Notes: generated from the letters alone by a model not told the origin. DNA of 64,000 bases from an uncultured Selenomonadaceae bacterium (GCA_905233135.1 CAJOCQ010000007.1:1-64000); one strand, 5' to 3'. Counted from the stretch's first letter, positions 8,652 to 17,233 are shown. Translations and numbers: made by a program.

Positions 8652-8912
8652 TTGTTTGAAATGACTAATGATTATTTAGACAGAGAATTGGCGGCGGTGG
8701 ATTTTTCAAAGTTCAGCAAGGTTCGAGAAAGTTTACTTGAAACACTTTTGCAAAAACATCGTCAAGATAATTTAAAGGGCTTTAAATCTTTATCGCAGGA
8801 AATTTTTACAGAACGTATGACAGATGAAGAATTAGATTACGCGGTTGCAGCGGGCAACCCCGCAGTTATGAATAATCCCGAAAAAAATAATTATCCGCCA
8901 AAAAAATTTTAA
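8652..8912 (+). CDS. Small peptide with double-glycine-like leader end; candidate NHLM cargo
   Basis: An 86-aa (or 83-aa from the ATG at 8661) charged protein. Residues up to about 68 are Glu/Leu-rich and end in MTDEELDYAVAAG, which resembles the ELDxVAGG-type leader ends cut by C39 peptidases, although the last pair is Ala-Gly. The remaining tail is about 18 residues, rich in Asn, Pro and Lys and without Cys. AAGGAG lies at 8646-8651, which favours ATG at 8661 over TTG at 8652. A C39 exporter operon sits 1.2 kb upstream. That this is a secreted precursor is inferred from the leader motif and context; no maturation enzyme is clearly dedicated to it. Confidence 0.6.
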   Translation: MFEMTNDYLDRELAAVDFSKFSKVRESLLETLLQKHRQDNLKGFKSLSQEIFTERMTDEELDYAVAAGNPAVMNNPEKNNYPPKKF

Positions 8913-8923
8913 GCAAAAAAATT

Positions 8924-8949
8924 AAGCCGTCGCAAGGCGGCTTTTTTTA
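8924..8949 (+). terminator. Rho-independent terminator after the small peptide gene
   Basis: Stem AAGCCG (8924-8929) pairs with CGGCTT (8938-8943), followed by a T run. The rest of 8950-9117 holds degenerate short repeats (AGACTAAAGACTAGGG-like, and CCCTAACCCTTAG-like on the other side) and no gene. Confidence 0.75.
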
Positions 8950-9117
8950 TTGAAACCTGCGCGAAAATAAAGACTAAAGACTAGGGAATAGGGACTGTTG
9001 GCAAATTAATAAAATTTTGTTGGCACAAAAGAAAGAACATTTATTAAAATTATTTTCCCAAAAATATTTTATCAACAATCTCTAGGGAATAGTGGAAAAA
9101 TCCCTAACCCTTAGTCT

Positions 9118-9756
9118 TTAATTATCTTCGTAAGGGCGGACGCGCAAAGTTAAGCCGCGCACTTCGCAAATTTTTTTGCACTGCTCAATTTCGGCGGGCG
9201 GCGTAACTTTGTCAACAATCGTTAAAACAACGCGCGGCACAAAATTTTTAATGTTTTCTGCGAAAGTCAACATTGCGCCAAAAGCTTGCAAGCCGAATTT
9301 GGAGCGCGTAATTTGCAGATAACGTTCAGCCGTTGCCGCGTTCAAGCTGATTGAAGCAGTATCTAAAATATTTTTAAAATCCTGTTCAATGTTTCGCCCG
9401 TGTTCCAAGTTGCCGAGCCCGTTAGTGTTTAGGCGCGTTGGAATTTGCGGGCGAATTTTTTTTATATATTTCAAAAGTTCCAAAAGTGCGTCAAGCCTTA
9501 TGGTAGGTTCGCCGAAGCCGCAAAAAACAATTTCTGTTACAATGTCAAGCGGCGCGGCGGCAAGTTCTTTTTTAACTTCGTCAACAGTCGGTTCACGTTC
9601 AAGCCATAGTGAATTTTCGGGCGTCATAACTTTTTTTTGGCGCAGGCAAAAAGGACAATCATTGTTGCAACGATTAGTTAAATTAATGTACAAGCCGCGC
9701 GGCTTTTCGGCGTTCACGGGAAAATATTTTCCGCCTTCAGTCATATAAATTATCAT
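9118..9756 (-). CDS. Radical SAM protein of the TatD-associated family
   Basis: A 212-aa radical SAM domain protein. The [4Fe-4S]-binding Cys motif CNNDCPFC lies near residues 30-37 and a Gly-rich SAM-binding motif FCGFGEPT near 80. Size and sequence resemble the short radical SAM proteins often linked to TatD nucleases (TIGR04038 type); no tatD gene is adjacent here. There is no SPASM or RiPP-recognition extension, so a role in maturing the nearby small peptide is not supported by domain content. A strong GGAGGT site precedes the start. It is convergent with the small-peptide gene. Confidence 0.8.
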   Translation of the reverse strand: MIIYMTEGGKYFPVNAEKPRGLYINLTNRCNNDCPFCLRQKKVMTPENSLWLEREPTVDEVKKELAAAPLDIVTEIVFCGFGEPTIRLDALLELLKYIKKIRPQIPTRLNTNGLGNLEHGRNIEQDFKNILDTASISLNAATAERYLQITRSKFGLQAFGAMLTFAENIKNFVPRVVLTIVDKVTPPAEIEQCKKICEVRGLTLRVRPYEDN

Positions 9757-9790
9757 TGAAATTACCTCCGCAGATATTTTAGCGCAAAAT

Positions 9791-9819
9791 TTGATAAATT
9801 CAATTCAAAGTGCTACACT
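9791..9819 (+). promoter_or_regulatory. Promoter of the restriction-modification cassette
   Basis: TTGATA (9791-9796) and TACACT (9814-9819) are separated by exactly 17 nt, directly upstream of the restriction endonuclease gene. Confidence 0.5.
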
Positions 9820-9837
9820 GATAAAAATTTTCAAGGA

Positions 9838-10611
9838 GTGATTCAAATTAATTATGAAGATTTAATGTTCAAAATTCCTGTAGAATCTGAAACGTATACC
9901 AACGATTCAAATTTTGTAATAAGCAAAATAACTTCAATTCTTGACGAAAGAAAAAATATCGGTGATAACAAAATTATACTCAATACAAATTTAAAATTAG
10001 GCTTGCCGTTGGAAAATATTAATAAAATTGCAGGTCCTATGATTGAGGCGTGGGCTGTAGAAGTTTTTTCGGGAATACGTGACAATTTAAATAATGCTTA
10101 TAATTTGATTAATGTTGAGGCGCAAGAAAGACTCGGAATGGCTGATATAATTTTACAATTTAGAAAAAACGCACAAATTATCACGGGAAATGTTGACGTC
10201 AAGGCAACTTCAGATGATATTCCAAAAAGCGGCAGAAGTCCCAATATAACTTCATTTTCTCGAATAAGAACAGCTTATGTAAAAAATCCGGATTTTATGT
10301 TTATCGTTCTTTCTATAAAGCATAAAGTTTATTCAGAAAGAAATTCTGCAACGGGATTGATTGACGGAATTATGGAAATTGTAAGCTATAATGCTTACGA
10401 TTTAAAATTTATCAGCGACGAAGATTTGAGTTACAACCCAGCCTTAGGTACGGGGCAAATTCAAATTAAAGATATTCATTATGTAAATTATCAGTACCGT
10501 ACAACTTGGGAAATGTGCCAACTTTTGGATAAAAAATATTTAAGCAGCAAGCGGCGAACTTTTGAGGATTTTTACAGGGAAGCGAAGAAAAATCAATGGA
10601 TAAAGAATTGA
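9838..10611 (+). CDS. Probable type II restriction endonuclease
   Basis: About 250 aa, lying directly upstream of and overlapping a DNA methyltransferase gene, the usual arrangement of a restriction-modification pair. A PD-(D/E)xK-like core is visible: Glu in MIEAWAVEVFS, Asp in GMADIILQF and the VDVKA strand with Lys. I do not recognise the specificity. The start is uncertain: GTG at 9838 overlaps the AAGGAG site, ATT at 9847 has ideal spacing, and the first in-frame ATG is at 9865. Base composition is more A/T-rich than its neighbours, which fits horizontal acquisition. Confidence 0.7.
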   Translation: MIQINYEDLMFKIPVESETYTNDSNFVISKITSILDERKNIGDNKIILNTNLKLGLPLENINKIAGPMIEAWAVEVFSGIRDNLNNAYNLINVEAQERLGMADIILQFRKNAQIITGNVDVKATSDDIPKSGRSPNITSFSRIRTAYVKNPDFMFIVLSIKHKVYSERNSATGLIDGIMEIVSYNAYDLKFISDEDLSYNPALGTGQIQIKDIHYVNYQYRTTWEMCQLLDKKYLSSKRRTFEDFYREAKKNQWIKN

Positions 10612-11378
10612 AAATTATTTGCGGCGATGCTGTATCTGAAATGGCAAAACTCCCAACTGCAAGCGTCAATTTGATAGTTACCGACCCGCCGTATAATTTG
10701 AATAAAAATTACGGCGTCTTTCAAGATAATTTATCTTTCAATGAGTATATGGATTTTTCAAGAAATTGGCTGCGCGAGGCAGTGCGCCTGCTTACTGCTG
10801 ACGGTTCAATTTATGTTTTTATGGGAACACGTTATATTTCTTATCTTTATGTAATGTTGGAACAAGAATTTAAACTTTTTTTCAATTCGTGGATAACGTG
10901 GTTTTACACTCAAGGAATTGGCAAAGTTAAAGGTTTTTCGCCGCGTCACGATGATATTTTATTTTTTACCAAACACGCAAAAATTTTTACTTTCAACTTG
11001 GATAATATCAGAGTACCGCAAAAATTTTACCGCGCCGTAAACAATATGCGCGGCGCAAATCCCGGAAACGTTTGGGAATTTTCTCATACTCATTATTGCC
11101 ACAAAAACAGAAAAAATCATCCTACACAAAAACCTGAAGCTCTATTTGAAAGAATAATTTTGGCGTCGTCAAATGAAGGCGATTTAGTTTTAGACCCGTT
11201 TATGGGCAGCGGTACTGCAATTCGTGTTTGTCAACAACTCAACAGAAATTGCATTGGAATTGATATAAATCCTGAGTATGTTGAAATGACTGAAAAAAGA
11301 TTGTCTGAGCCATTCGCAGGTTTCGACAGCATAGACGAAAGAATGTTGCGAACTCCCAAAGGCTTAAAAAATTTATAG
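10596..11378 (+). CDS. DNA adenine/cytosine-N4 methyltransferase of the type II system
   Basis: A 260-aa beta-class amino-methyltransferase (catalytic motif before the SAM motif). The catalytic motif VTDPPYN is near residue 28 and the SAM-binding motif LDPFMGSGTA near 205, followed by GIDINPEYVEM. The central region is typical of site-specific N6-adenine or N4-cytosine enzymes. It would protect host DNA from the endonuclease encoded just upstream. The two genes overlap by 16 nt, so they are co-transcribed and probably translationally coupled. The recognition sequence cannot be read from the protein. Confidence 0.9.
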   Translation: MDKELKIICGDAVSEMAKLPTASVNLIVTDPPYNLNKNYGVFQDNLSFNEYMDFSRNWLREAVRLLTADGSIYVFMGTRYISYLYVMLEQEFKLFFNSWITWFYTQGIGKVKGFSPRHDDILFFTKHAKIFTFNLDNIRVPQKFYRAVNNMRGANPGNVWEFSHTHYCHKNRKNHPTQKPEALFERIILASSNEGDLVLDPFMGSGTAIRVCQQLNRNCIGIDINPEYVEMTEKRLSEPFAGFDSIDERMLRTPKGLKNL

Positions 11379-11405
11379 ACAAATTTATTTTAGGAGGTTT
11401 TTGGA

Positions 11406-11624
11406 ATGAAGAAAAATTACAAAATCGAAGTTGACTGCGCCAACTGCGCAAATTTAATGGAAGAGGCAACGAAAAAAACTCAGGGCGTTAAAAACGCAGT
11501 TGTAAATTTTATGACGCTGAAAATGCAAGTCGAATTTGAAGACGGCGCGGACGCCAAAGAAGTTATGCCGCGCGTTCTTGAAACTTGCAGAAAAATCGAG
11601 CCTGACTGCGAAATTTATTTTTAA
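11406..11624 (+). CDS. Heavy-metal-associated (HMA) domain protein
   Basis: A 72-aa ferredoxin-fold metal-binding protein. The metal site is CANC near residues 14-17 (reading ECANC-like VDCANCANL). Proteins like this deliver soft metals to, or act as a detached N-terminal domain of, P1B-type ATPases; the Zn/Cd ATPase encoded immediately downstream lacks its own N-terminal HMA domain, which supports that pairing. The start ATG is preceded by AGGAGG. A hairpin between the two genes may lower read-through into the ATPase gene. Confidence 0.88.
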   Translation: MKKNYKIEVDCANCANLMEEATKKTQGVKNAVVNFMTLKMQVEFEDGADAKEVMPRVLETCRKIEPDCEIYF

Positions 11625-11653
11625 GCTAAAAATTATATCTATAAAAAAATTAG

Positions 11654-11690
11654 CGGCGTTGAAAATTTTTTGACGCCGTTAAAAAATTTT
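11654..11690 (+). terminator. Partial terminator or attenuator between the HMA and ATPase genes
   Basis: Stem CGGCGT (11654-11659) pairs with ACGCCG (11673-11678), followed by A/T-rich sequence with a T run. It would leave the ATPase gene partly independent of the HMA gene. Confidence 0.45.
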
Positions 11691-11705
11691 TGGGAAGGTA
11701 ATTTA

Positions 11706-13580
11706 ATGAACCGTAAGCAAAGAAAAAATCTTTTCAGAATAATTGCCGCCGCAATTTTAATGACAGCGTTACACTTTGTCGAAGTCGAAGGAGCGGCGCG
11801 TTTTTGCCTGTATATGGTGCCGTATCTAATCGTTGGCTACGATATTTTACTAAAGGCGGCGCAGGGTATAAAAAATTTGCGCGCCCTTGACGAAAATTTT
11901 TTAATGACGGTTGCAACGCTCGGCGCAATAATTTTGGCGGTGTACAGCGGCAGCGGCGATTATACCGAAGCCGTTGCAGTTATGCTTTTTTATCAAATTG
12001 GCGAATGGTTCCAAAGTTACGCCATTGGCAAAAGTCGCCAAAATATTTCTGATTTAATGGACATTCGCCCCGATTACGCCAACGTTGAAAATCTCGGCAA
12101 GCTTGAACAAATTGACCCTTCCGAAGTTGAAATTGGTACAGAAATAATTATTCAAGCGGGCGAAAAAATTCCAATCGACGGCGTGATAGTTGAGGGAAAT
12201 TCGACGCTTAATACAAGCGCGTTGACTGGCGAAAGTCTGCCGCGCAATGTTAATGTTGGCGATGAAGTCATTAGCGGTTGCATAAATATTAACGGCGTTT
12301 TGAAAGTTCGCACCACGAAACTTTTTGAAGATTCTACCGCATCAAAAATTCTTGACCTTGTAGAAAATGCAAGCTCCAGAAAATCTAAATCCGAAAATTT
12401 TATTACGAAGTTTGCAAGAATTTACACGCCTGCAGTTGTAGGCGCGGCGGTTGCACTTTTTATAATTCCTTCAATCGTGACGGGCGATTTTTCAACGTGG
12501 CTTTACCGCGCGTTAATATTTTTGGTTATCAGTTGTCCTTGCGCGTTGGTTATCAGCATACCGCTTACATTTTTTGCGGGATTGGGCGGCGCGTCTCGCG
12601 CAGGAATTTTAATTAAGGGCTCAAATTTTTTGGAAACACTTTCAAAAGTTCGTACAGTTGTAATGGATAAAACGGGAACATTGACGCGCGGGATTTTTGA
12701 AGTTGACGCGGTACACCCTATCAGCACAAATTGCATTTCGGAAAATCCTACGGAGGCTCGGCAACTTTTGCACTATTCGGCGCACGTCGAAAAATATTCA
12801 ACGCACCCGATAGCAACTTCTTTGAAAAAAGCTTATCCTGCGGAAAATGACGGCTGCACGGTTGAGAACGTCGAAGAGTTGGCGGGCTTGGGGATTCGCG
12901 CAGAAGTCAACGGCAATGTTATTCACGTAGGCAACGAAAAACTTATGGAAAAAATTGGCGCGGCGTGGAAACCTTGCAGCCGCGTCGGTACAATTATTCA
13001 CGTGGCTTTAAACGGCAATTACGCAGGGCATATCATTGTTGCAGACAAACTTAAACCGCACGCCAAAAAAGCTGTAGAAAAACTTTATGCAAGCGGCGTC
13101 AATCGAATTGTAATGTTGACGGGCGATATTAAAAAAGTTGCAGAAAAAATTGCAGGCGATTTGGGGATTAAAGAATTTTACAGCGAACTTTTGCCCGCGC
13201 AGAAAGTTGAACACCTTGAAAAAATTTTGGCGGAAAAATCTTTTGCGGTTGCATTTGTAGGGGACGGGATTAACGACGCGCCTGTTTTGGCGCGCGCAGA
13301 TATTGGAATTGCAATGGGCGCAATGGGCGCGGACGCGGCGATTGAGGCGGCGGACGTTGTTTTAATGGATGACGACCCGCTGAAAATTTACAAGGCTATT
13401 GACATTGCCAAAAAAACTTTGTCGATTGTCAAGGAAAATATTTATTTCGCCGTTGGGATAAAATTATTGTGCCTGATACTCGGCGCGGCGGGCGTTGCCA
13501 ATATGTGGTTCGCAATTTTCGCAGATGTCGGCGTTATGGTAATTGCGGTGTTAAATGCCCTGCGTGCGCTGTCAAATTAA
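11706..13580 (+). CDS. cadA: P1B-type Zn/Cd/Pb-exporting ATPase
   Basis: A 624-aa heavy-metal pump of the inner membrane. Diagnostic elements: actuator motif TGES, the transmembrane metal site SCPCALV typical of the Zn/Cd/Pb subgroup, phosphorylation motif DKTGTLT, HP motif, TGD and the hinge GDGINDAPVLARADIGIAMG. The C-terminal helix ending NALRALS is also typical of the ZntA/CadA group. It has no N-terminal HMA domain; one is encoded separately upstream. ATG at 11706 is chosen because it follows a GGGAAGG site at a good distance. It exports the metal using ATP, giving tolerance to excess zinc or cadmium. Confidence 0.92.
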   Translation: MNRKQRKNLFRIIAAAILMTALHFVEVEGAARFCLYMVPYLIVGYDILLKAAQGIKNLRALDENFLMTVATLGAIILAVYSGSGDYTEAVAVMLFYQIGEWFQSYAIGKSRQNISDLMDIRPDYANVENLGKLEQIDPSEVEIGTEIIIQAGEKIPIDGVIVEGNSTLNTSALTGESLPRNVNVGDEVISGCININGVLKVRTTKLFEDSTASKILDLVENASSRKSKSENFITKFARIYTPAVVGAAVALFIIPSIVTGDFSTWLYRALIFLVISCPCALVISIPLTFFAGLGGASRAGILIKGSNFLETLSKVRTVVMDKTGTLTRGIFEVDAVHPISTNCISENPTEARQLLHYSAHVEKYSTHPIATSLKKAYPAENDGCTVENVEELAGLGIRAEVNGNVIHVGNEKLMEKIGAAWKPCSRVGTIIHVALNGNYAGHIIVADKLKPHAKKAVEKLYASGVNRIVMLTGDIKKVAEKIAGDLGIKEFYSELLPAQKVEHLEKILAEKSFAVAFVGDGINDAPVLARADIGIAMGAMGADAAIEAADVVLMDDDPLKIYKAIDIAKKTLSIVKENIYFAVGIKLLCLILGAAGVANMWFAIFADVGVMVIAVLNALRALSN

Positions 13581-13600
13581 ATTAAGGAGTTGAAATTTTT

Positions 13601-14365
13601 ATGGTCAGTGCAGATTTAAATGGAAAGGTTATTGTAATTTCGGGCGGTACAAAAGGCGTAGGACGCGCGGCGGCTGAAGAATTTTCACGTTGCGGCGCGG
13701 CTGTAGTTATTGGCGACAAGGATAAAGTTGCAGCGGAAGAAGTTTTAAAAAATCTTGGCGACGGGCTTTTTGTTTATACCGAATTGCATAACGTGGAAAA
13801 TTGCAAAAATCTTTTTGAAAAAGCGTACGAAAAATATAAACACATTGACGGATTTTTTAATTATGCGGGAATTACGCCCGTTTCGCCGCTGGATACTTGC
13901 GACGAAGAAACTTTTGACGACGTTATGACGGTGAATTTTAAAGCGTGTTTTTTCTGCTGTCAGCAGGCAATAAAATATATGCGGCTTAACGGCAAAAACG
14001 GCGGCTCAATAGTTTTGACGGGTTCGGCGCACGCTTGGGGCGGGCAAAAAGACAGAGCCGCTTATGCTTGTTCAAAGGGCGTTCTGCTTACGCTTATGGA
14101 ACACATTGCGCACAATTACGCAAGCGAACATATACGTTGCAACTATTTGACGCTCGGCTGGACGCCTACCGAAGGCGAAGTTGCTTTGCGCAATTCTCAA
14201 GGCGAATCAGTCGAACAACTAAAAAAACGCGCCGCCTCAATTCTTCCAATGGGCAGAATGTTGGAATATCAAGATTATTTAGCCGCGTTGAGTTATTTAA
14301 TGTCTGACAATTCCGCAATGATGACGGGAAGTATTTTCCGTATCACTGCAGGCGAATATATTTAA
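13601..14365 (+). CDS. SDR-family oxidoreductase
   Basis: A 254-aa short-chain dehydrogenase/reductase. It has the cofactor-binding glycine motif GGTKGVG near residue 13, the NYAG motif near 87, and catalytic Ser and YxxxK (YACSK) near 150-160. An acidic residue after beta-2 (GDKD) suggests NAD preference. The substrate is unknown. The gene follows the metal ATPase by 20 nt, with AAGGAG before its ATG, and ends at a strong terminator, so it may be the last gene of that transcript. Confidence 0.88.
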   Translation: MVSADLNGKVIVISGGTKGVGRAAAEEFSRCGAAVVIGDKDKVAAEEVLKNLGDGLFVYTELHNVENCKNLFEKAYEKYKHIDGFFNYAGITPVSPLDTCDEETFDDVMTVNFKACFFCCQQAIKYMRLNGKNGGSIVLTGSAHAWGGQKDRAAYACSKGVLLTLMEHIAHNYASEHIRCNYLTLGWTPTEGEVALRNSQGESVEQLKKRAASILPMGRMLEYQDYLAALSYLMSDNSAMMTGSIFRITAGEYI

Positions 14366-14390
14366 AGACTTAGAAATTTTTGCAAAATAA

Positions 14391-14426
14391 AAAAAGACAC
14401 CTCCTGCGCGAAGGTGTCTTTTTTTG
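14391..14426. terminator. Bidirectional Rho-independent terminator
   Basis: Perfect stem AAAAAGACACCT / AGGTGTCTTTTT with a short loop and T runs on both strands. It serves the SDR gene on the plus strand and the DUF1810 pseudogene on the minus strand. Confidence 0.9.
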
Positions 14427-14438
14427 TAGAAAAATTTT

Positions 14439-14861
14439 TCAATCGACTTTGCACAAATCAACCGTTGTTTTATCTGATTCTCCACCGAAATATTTTTCAA
14501 GCACATTAATAAAAATTTCGCAATTCGGCTCCGCCAAATGAAACAGCGTCATTGACGACTGCAATTTCAATTTGTCAATCGAACTGCCCATAATATATTG
14601 AATGTCATTATTTTCAAGTTGCAACAACGCGCTGCTTATTTCCAACAAACGCGCACGCAGAATTTCATTTTGCAAATATTCTTTTGCCTCGTCAAGATTT
14701 TCAATGCCGTAAAATTACGCACGCCCGCTCCGTCCCAACGCTTTTAATTGCGGGAAAATATACCATATCCAATGAGAAGTTTTGCGCCCGCGTTTAATTT
14801 CGGCAAGCGCAATTTTATAATCCTCTTCTTGCGCGTCAAGAAATTTTTTAAAATCGTACAC
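14439..14861 (-). pseudogene. DUF1810 family gene broken by one in-frame nonsense codon
   Basis: Read from GTG at 14861, the minus strand encodes a complete DUF1810-like protein of about 140 residues, including the segments KTSHWIWYIFPQ and LRSSMTLF-like LKLQSSMTLFHLAEPN. Codon 49 (14717-14715) is TAA where the family has a Glu-like position before FYGIENLDEA. No frameshift is needed to continue, so a single base change inactivates an otherwise intact gene. An AAGGCGG site precedes the start. Downstream it ends at the strong terminator. The 78-aa C-terminal part is open on its own from 14675, but is unlikely to be made. Confidence 0.8.
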
Positions 14862-14873
14862 ATTAACACCGCC

Positions 14874-15491
14874 TTAATTATCTGAATGCATCGCCGCCAA
14901 TAATCTTTTGACGGGCAAAATTTTTAAAAGTATAAGGCAAATTATTAAATTCGGCAATATCAGCAATCCGTTGACTGTCAGTGAATAAATTATTGCCGAA
15001 GTTCCTTCAGGCGCATACGACGCAAAAAATATTATTCCCGATATAAAATGACAAATAAATTTTCCCGCAAATGCTAAAATTGTTCCCCAAAAAATTTTTT
15101 CCCTGAAAATTCCTGCTAAGCCAACCGCCATATACGGGAGCGGATAATCAAACAAAACTTGCACGGGGTGCACTATGAACGGGTCTTGAATTATAGTAAT
15201 TAAGCCGAAAATAAATCCCGCCAATGTTCCGACGCCCGCGCCGTATCTGAACGAAATTAATAAAAGCGGCAACATTCCGCCCAAATTTATCGAGCCGCCT
15301 TGCGGGAAGTGGTACAACCGAATTTGACTTAATAAAATTGCAAGTGCAATCATCAGCGACATATTTATTAATGTGCGCGTGGTAAGTTTTATTTTTCTTG
15401 CGTACAAGCCGAAAAATATCAGCAGTAAAACTCCCAACAGTGCAAATGACACGGCGGGATTTTCTAAAACTGTAAAAATATTTTCTAACAA
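14874..15491 (-). CDS. thiT: Thiamine-specific S component of an ECF transporter
   Basis: An integral membrane protein of about 205 aa with six predicted helices that binds thiamine for energy-coupling-factor uptake. The stretch GGSINLGGMLPLLLISFRYG is characteristic of ThiT, and a TPP riboswitch with terminator precedes the gene. The shared ECF ATPase and T subunits are not in this window. A GTG at 15500 overlaps the GGAG site, so TTG at 15491, seven nt after GGAG, is the more likely start. The gene would be expressed when TPP is low. Confidence 0.92.
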   Translation of the reverse strand: MLENIFTVLENPAVSFALLGVLLLIFFGLYARKIKLTTRTLINMSLMIALAILLSQIRLYHFPQGGSINLGGMLPLLLISFRYGAGVGTLAGFIFGLITIIQDPFIVHPVQVLFDYPLPYMAVGLAGIFREKIFWGTILAFAGKFICHFISGIIFFASYAPEGTSAIIYSLTVNGLLILPNLIICLILLKILPVKRLLAAMHSDN

Positions 15492-15501
15492 ATTAATCAC
15501 T

Positions 15502-15543
15502 CCAAAAAAAATTGGCGAAAAATTCCGCGCGGAAAATTTCGCC
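15502..15543 (-). terminator. Terminator of the TPP riboswitch
   Basis: Reading the minus strand, GGCGAAA ... TTTCGCC (15543-15514) forms a long stem with a CGCG centre, followed by eight U (about 15511-15504). It lies between the aptamer and thiT, the standard place for transcriptional attenuation. Confidence 0.8.
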
Positions 15544-15557
15544 TTTTTTTTATAAAA

Positions 15558-15640
15558 TTTCCTACGTCGGCATTATCCGAATCAGGTATAGCGGTCGAAG
15601 TTCCAAACTTCCTCTCAGCCTGTTTACAAGCTCCCAAAAA
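15558..15640 (-). ncRNA. TPP (THI-box) riboswitch
   Basis: On the minus strand the conserved aptamer elements appear in order: GGCTGAGAGG, then TACCTGAT, then GGATAATGCC and ACGTAGGAA. These are the diagnostic thiamine-pyrophosphate-binding segments. The downstream terminator and thiT gene complete a classic OFF switch. It begins about 15 nt beyond the 3' end of the tannase gene. Confidence 0.95.
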
Positions 15641-15655
15641 TATTCAGTTGTCAAT

Positions 15656-17233
15656 TTATTTGCAAATGCTGTCAATCCAATCAAAAAGTTGTTCCAAGTC
15701 ATAATCGCCCGCGTGCCCTCTTCCCCAAGGGCTGAAAAAATTCACGTCAACGCCGCTGTTTTGAAGTTTTAACGCAAGAATTGCGGGAATTGCTAACGCC
15801 GTATCTCTGTCAACTGCGCCATGACGAATACGAAAATGTTCAGCCGTTGTAACATCAGCGCGCCCGATAAAATTCAGCGGATTCATAATTTTAATTAAAT
15901 CAGCGTCAGCCATTTCGCCTCCGAAATTTTTCTGAACAATTTCGTTGAAGTGTCGCGGCGAATTTTTTTCTGTAGCAAATTCGTCATTTTCAGCCGAGCT
16001 TAAATCAATTTTATCAAAGGCGGGCGCGGCTTTCATACGAGTTGCGGCGGCGGGATATTTTTTCAAATCGACGTCAACAACTTTACCGTTTTTAATTTTT
16101 ACCCAAGTAACGCCGCTTAAATCAATTCCCAAATTCAAGGCGTCCTGCGCGGATTCAATATATTTGCGCTTGATATAATCTTTGAAAGAGCCGTTGCCGT
16201 TTTTATCGAGCGTCAAAAGTTTTCCCGTTTCGTCGCGCAGATTTAAACTATTTAAATAATTTGGAAAGGCGTCGCGCAGGATTTTAGAAATTTTAATTTC
16301 GTCTTTAGTCATATCGACTGCGGAAGTTGACGCTGTAGGATTATTTGCGCTGTTTGAATAGACTTTAATTTTTTTATCGCCGCGCCGCGCTTGAATATCT
16401 TGCAGTTGCCACATTGCGGGATAATATTTATTTTCGCCGTAAAAAATCCATTCGTACGCTTTATCGGCGTTTTCAAGATTGGTAATAGGGCAATAAACGC
16501 TTGCCGCAAAAATTTCGTCGCTTGCGTCAGCCGCGCCAATTTCTTCAAGGTAAGGTTCAAATTCGGGCGCGTTGCCTGTAATTCCCAACGCGGCAGAAAG
16601 TGCGCCGCCCGCCGAAGTGCCGTTTGAAATAATTTTGTCAATTTTGCCGGCGGGGATTCTGTTAATATTGTGGCGAATGTAGCGAACGGCGGCTTTATAA
16701 TCGACAATCAGCGCGGGAGCTTTTCCAACGTATTCGCCGTCAGTTATAGTTGTGCGCCCGCGAATTGCAGGCGAAACTACTACCAAGCCGCGCGAAAGTG
16801 CAACAAGTGAAGCGTTTGGTTTTTTGGTAAAAGTATCAGATTCTGTAGGAACTTGAATGTTGCCGGGCATATAGCCGCCGACGCCGTTCGGCATAAAAAT
16901 TGGCGCAGTTTTCGCAGCATAGCCGTTAATCACTCCGCCGTGCAAATACGCCGCAGGAATGTAAATACTAAGTTTTTGAGATTCGGCGTTTTTGGGATTT
17001 TTGACATAAACAATATTTTCGTAGGCAATAAAATCAATTTCTTTGCCGTTGCACATTAAAGATTTTTCAACGCCCTTTGAAGCGTCAAAAGTTAAATCGT
17101 ACATTGGAGCAATTTTTTCTTCCATAATCCTTGCCTCGCAAAAATTAATATTGTCAAAAATCGGTACAGCCGCTGTTAAAATCCCCGCGCTTAAAACTGC
17201 CGCCAAAGTTTTTGCAAGAAATTTTTTCCGCAT
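15656..17233 (-). CDS. Subtype B tannase (secreted tannin acylhydrolase)
   Basis: A 525-aa alpha/beta-hydrolase with an N-terminal signal peptide (residues 1 to about 25), predicted to split galloyl esters of tannins. Catalytic elements of bacterial subtype-B tannases are present: nucleophile Ser in GTSAGGA (near residue 208), Asp in the HGAVDRDTA segment and His in GRGHAGDYD near the C-terminus. Export would put it in the periplasm or outside the cell, where a gut bacterium meets plant polyphenols. The upstream spacer holds CCTTAAT-type short repeats. No gallate decarboxylase gene is visible nearby. Confidence 0.88.
   Translation of the reverse strand: MRKKFLAKTLAAVLSAGILTAAVPIFDNINFCEARIMEEKIAPMYDLTFDASKGVEKSLMCNGKEIDFIAYENIVYVKNPKNAESQKLSIYIPAAYLHGGVINGYAAKTAPIFMPNGVGGYMPGNIQVPTESDTFTKKPNASLVALSRGLVVVSPAIRGRTTITDGEYVGKAPALIVDYKAAVRYIRHNINRIPAGKIDKIISNGTSAGGALSAALGITGNAPEFEPYLEEIGAADASDEIFAASVYCPITNLENADKAYEWIFYGENKYYPAMWQLQDIQARRGDKKIKVYSNSANNPTASTSAVDMTKDEIKISKILRDAFPNYLNSLNLRDETGKLLTLDKNGNGSFKDYIKRKYIESAQDALNLGIDLSGVTWVKIKNGKVVDVDLKKYPAAATRMKAAPAFDKIDLSSAENDEFATEKNSPRHFNEIVQKNFGGEMADADLIKIMNPLNFIGRADVTTAEHFRIRHGAVDRDTALAIPAILALKLQNSGVDVNFFSPWGRGHAGDYDLEQLFDWIDSICK

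Noticed and set aside
9118-9756. Radical SAM protein as a RiPP-maturation enzyme for the small peptide
   Set aside because: It has no SPASM or peptide-recognition domain, matches the TatD-associated type and is on the opposite strand.
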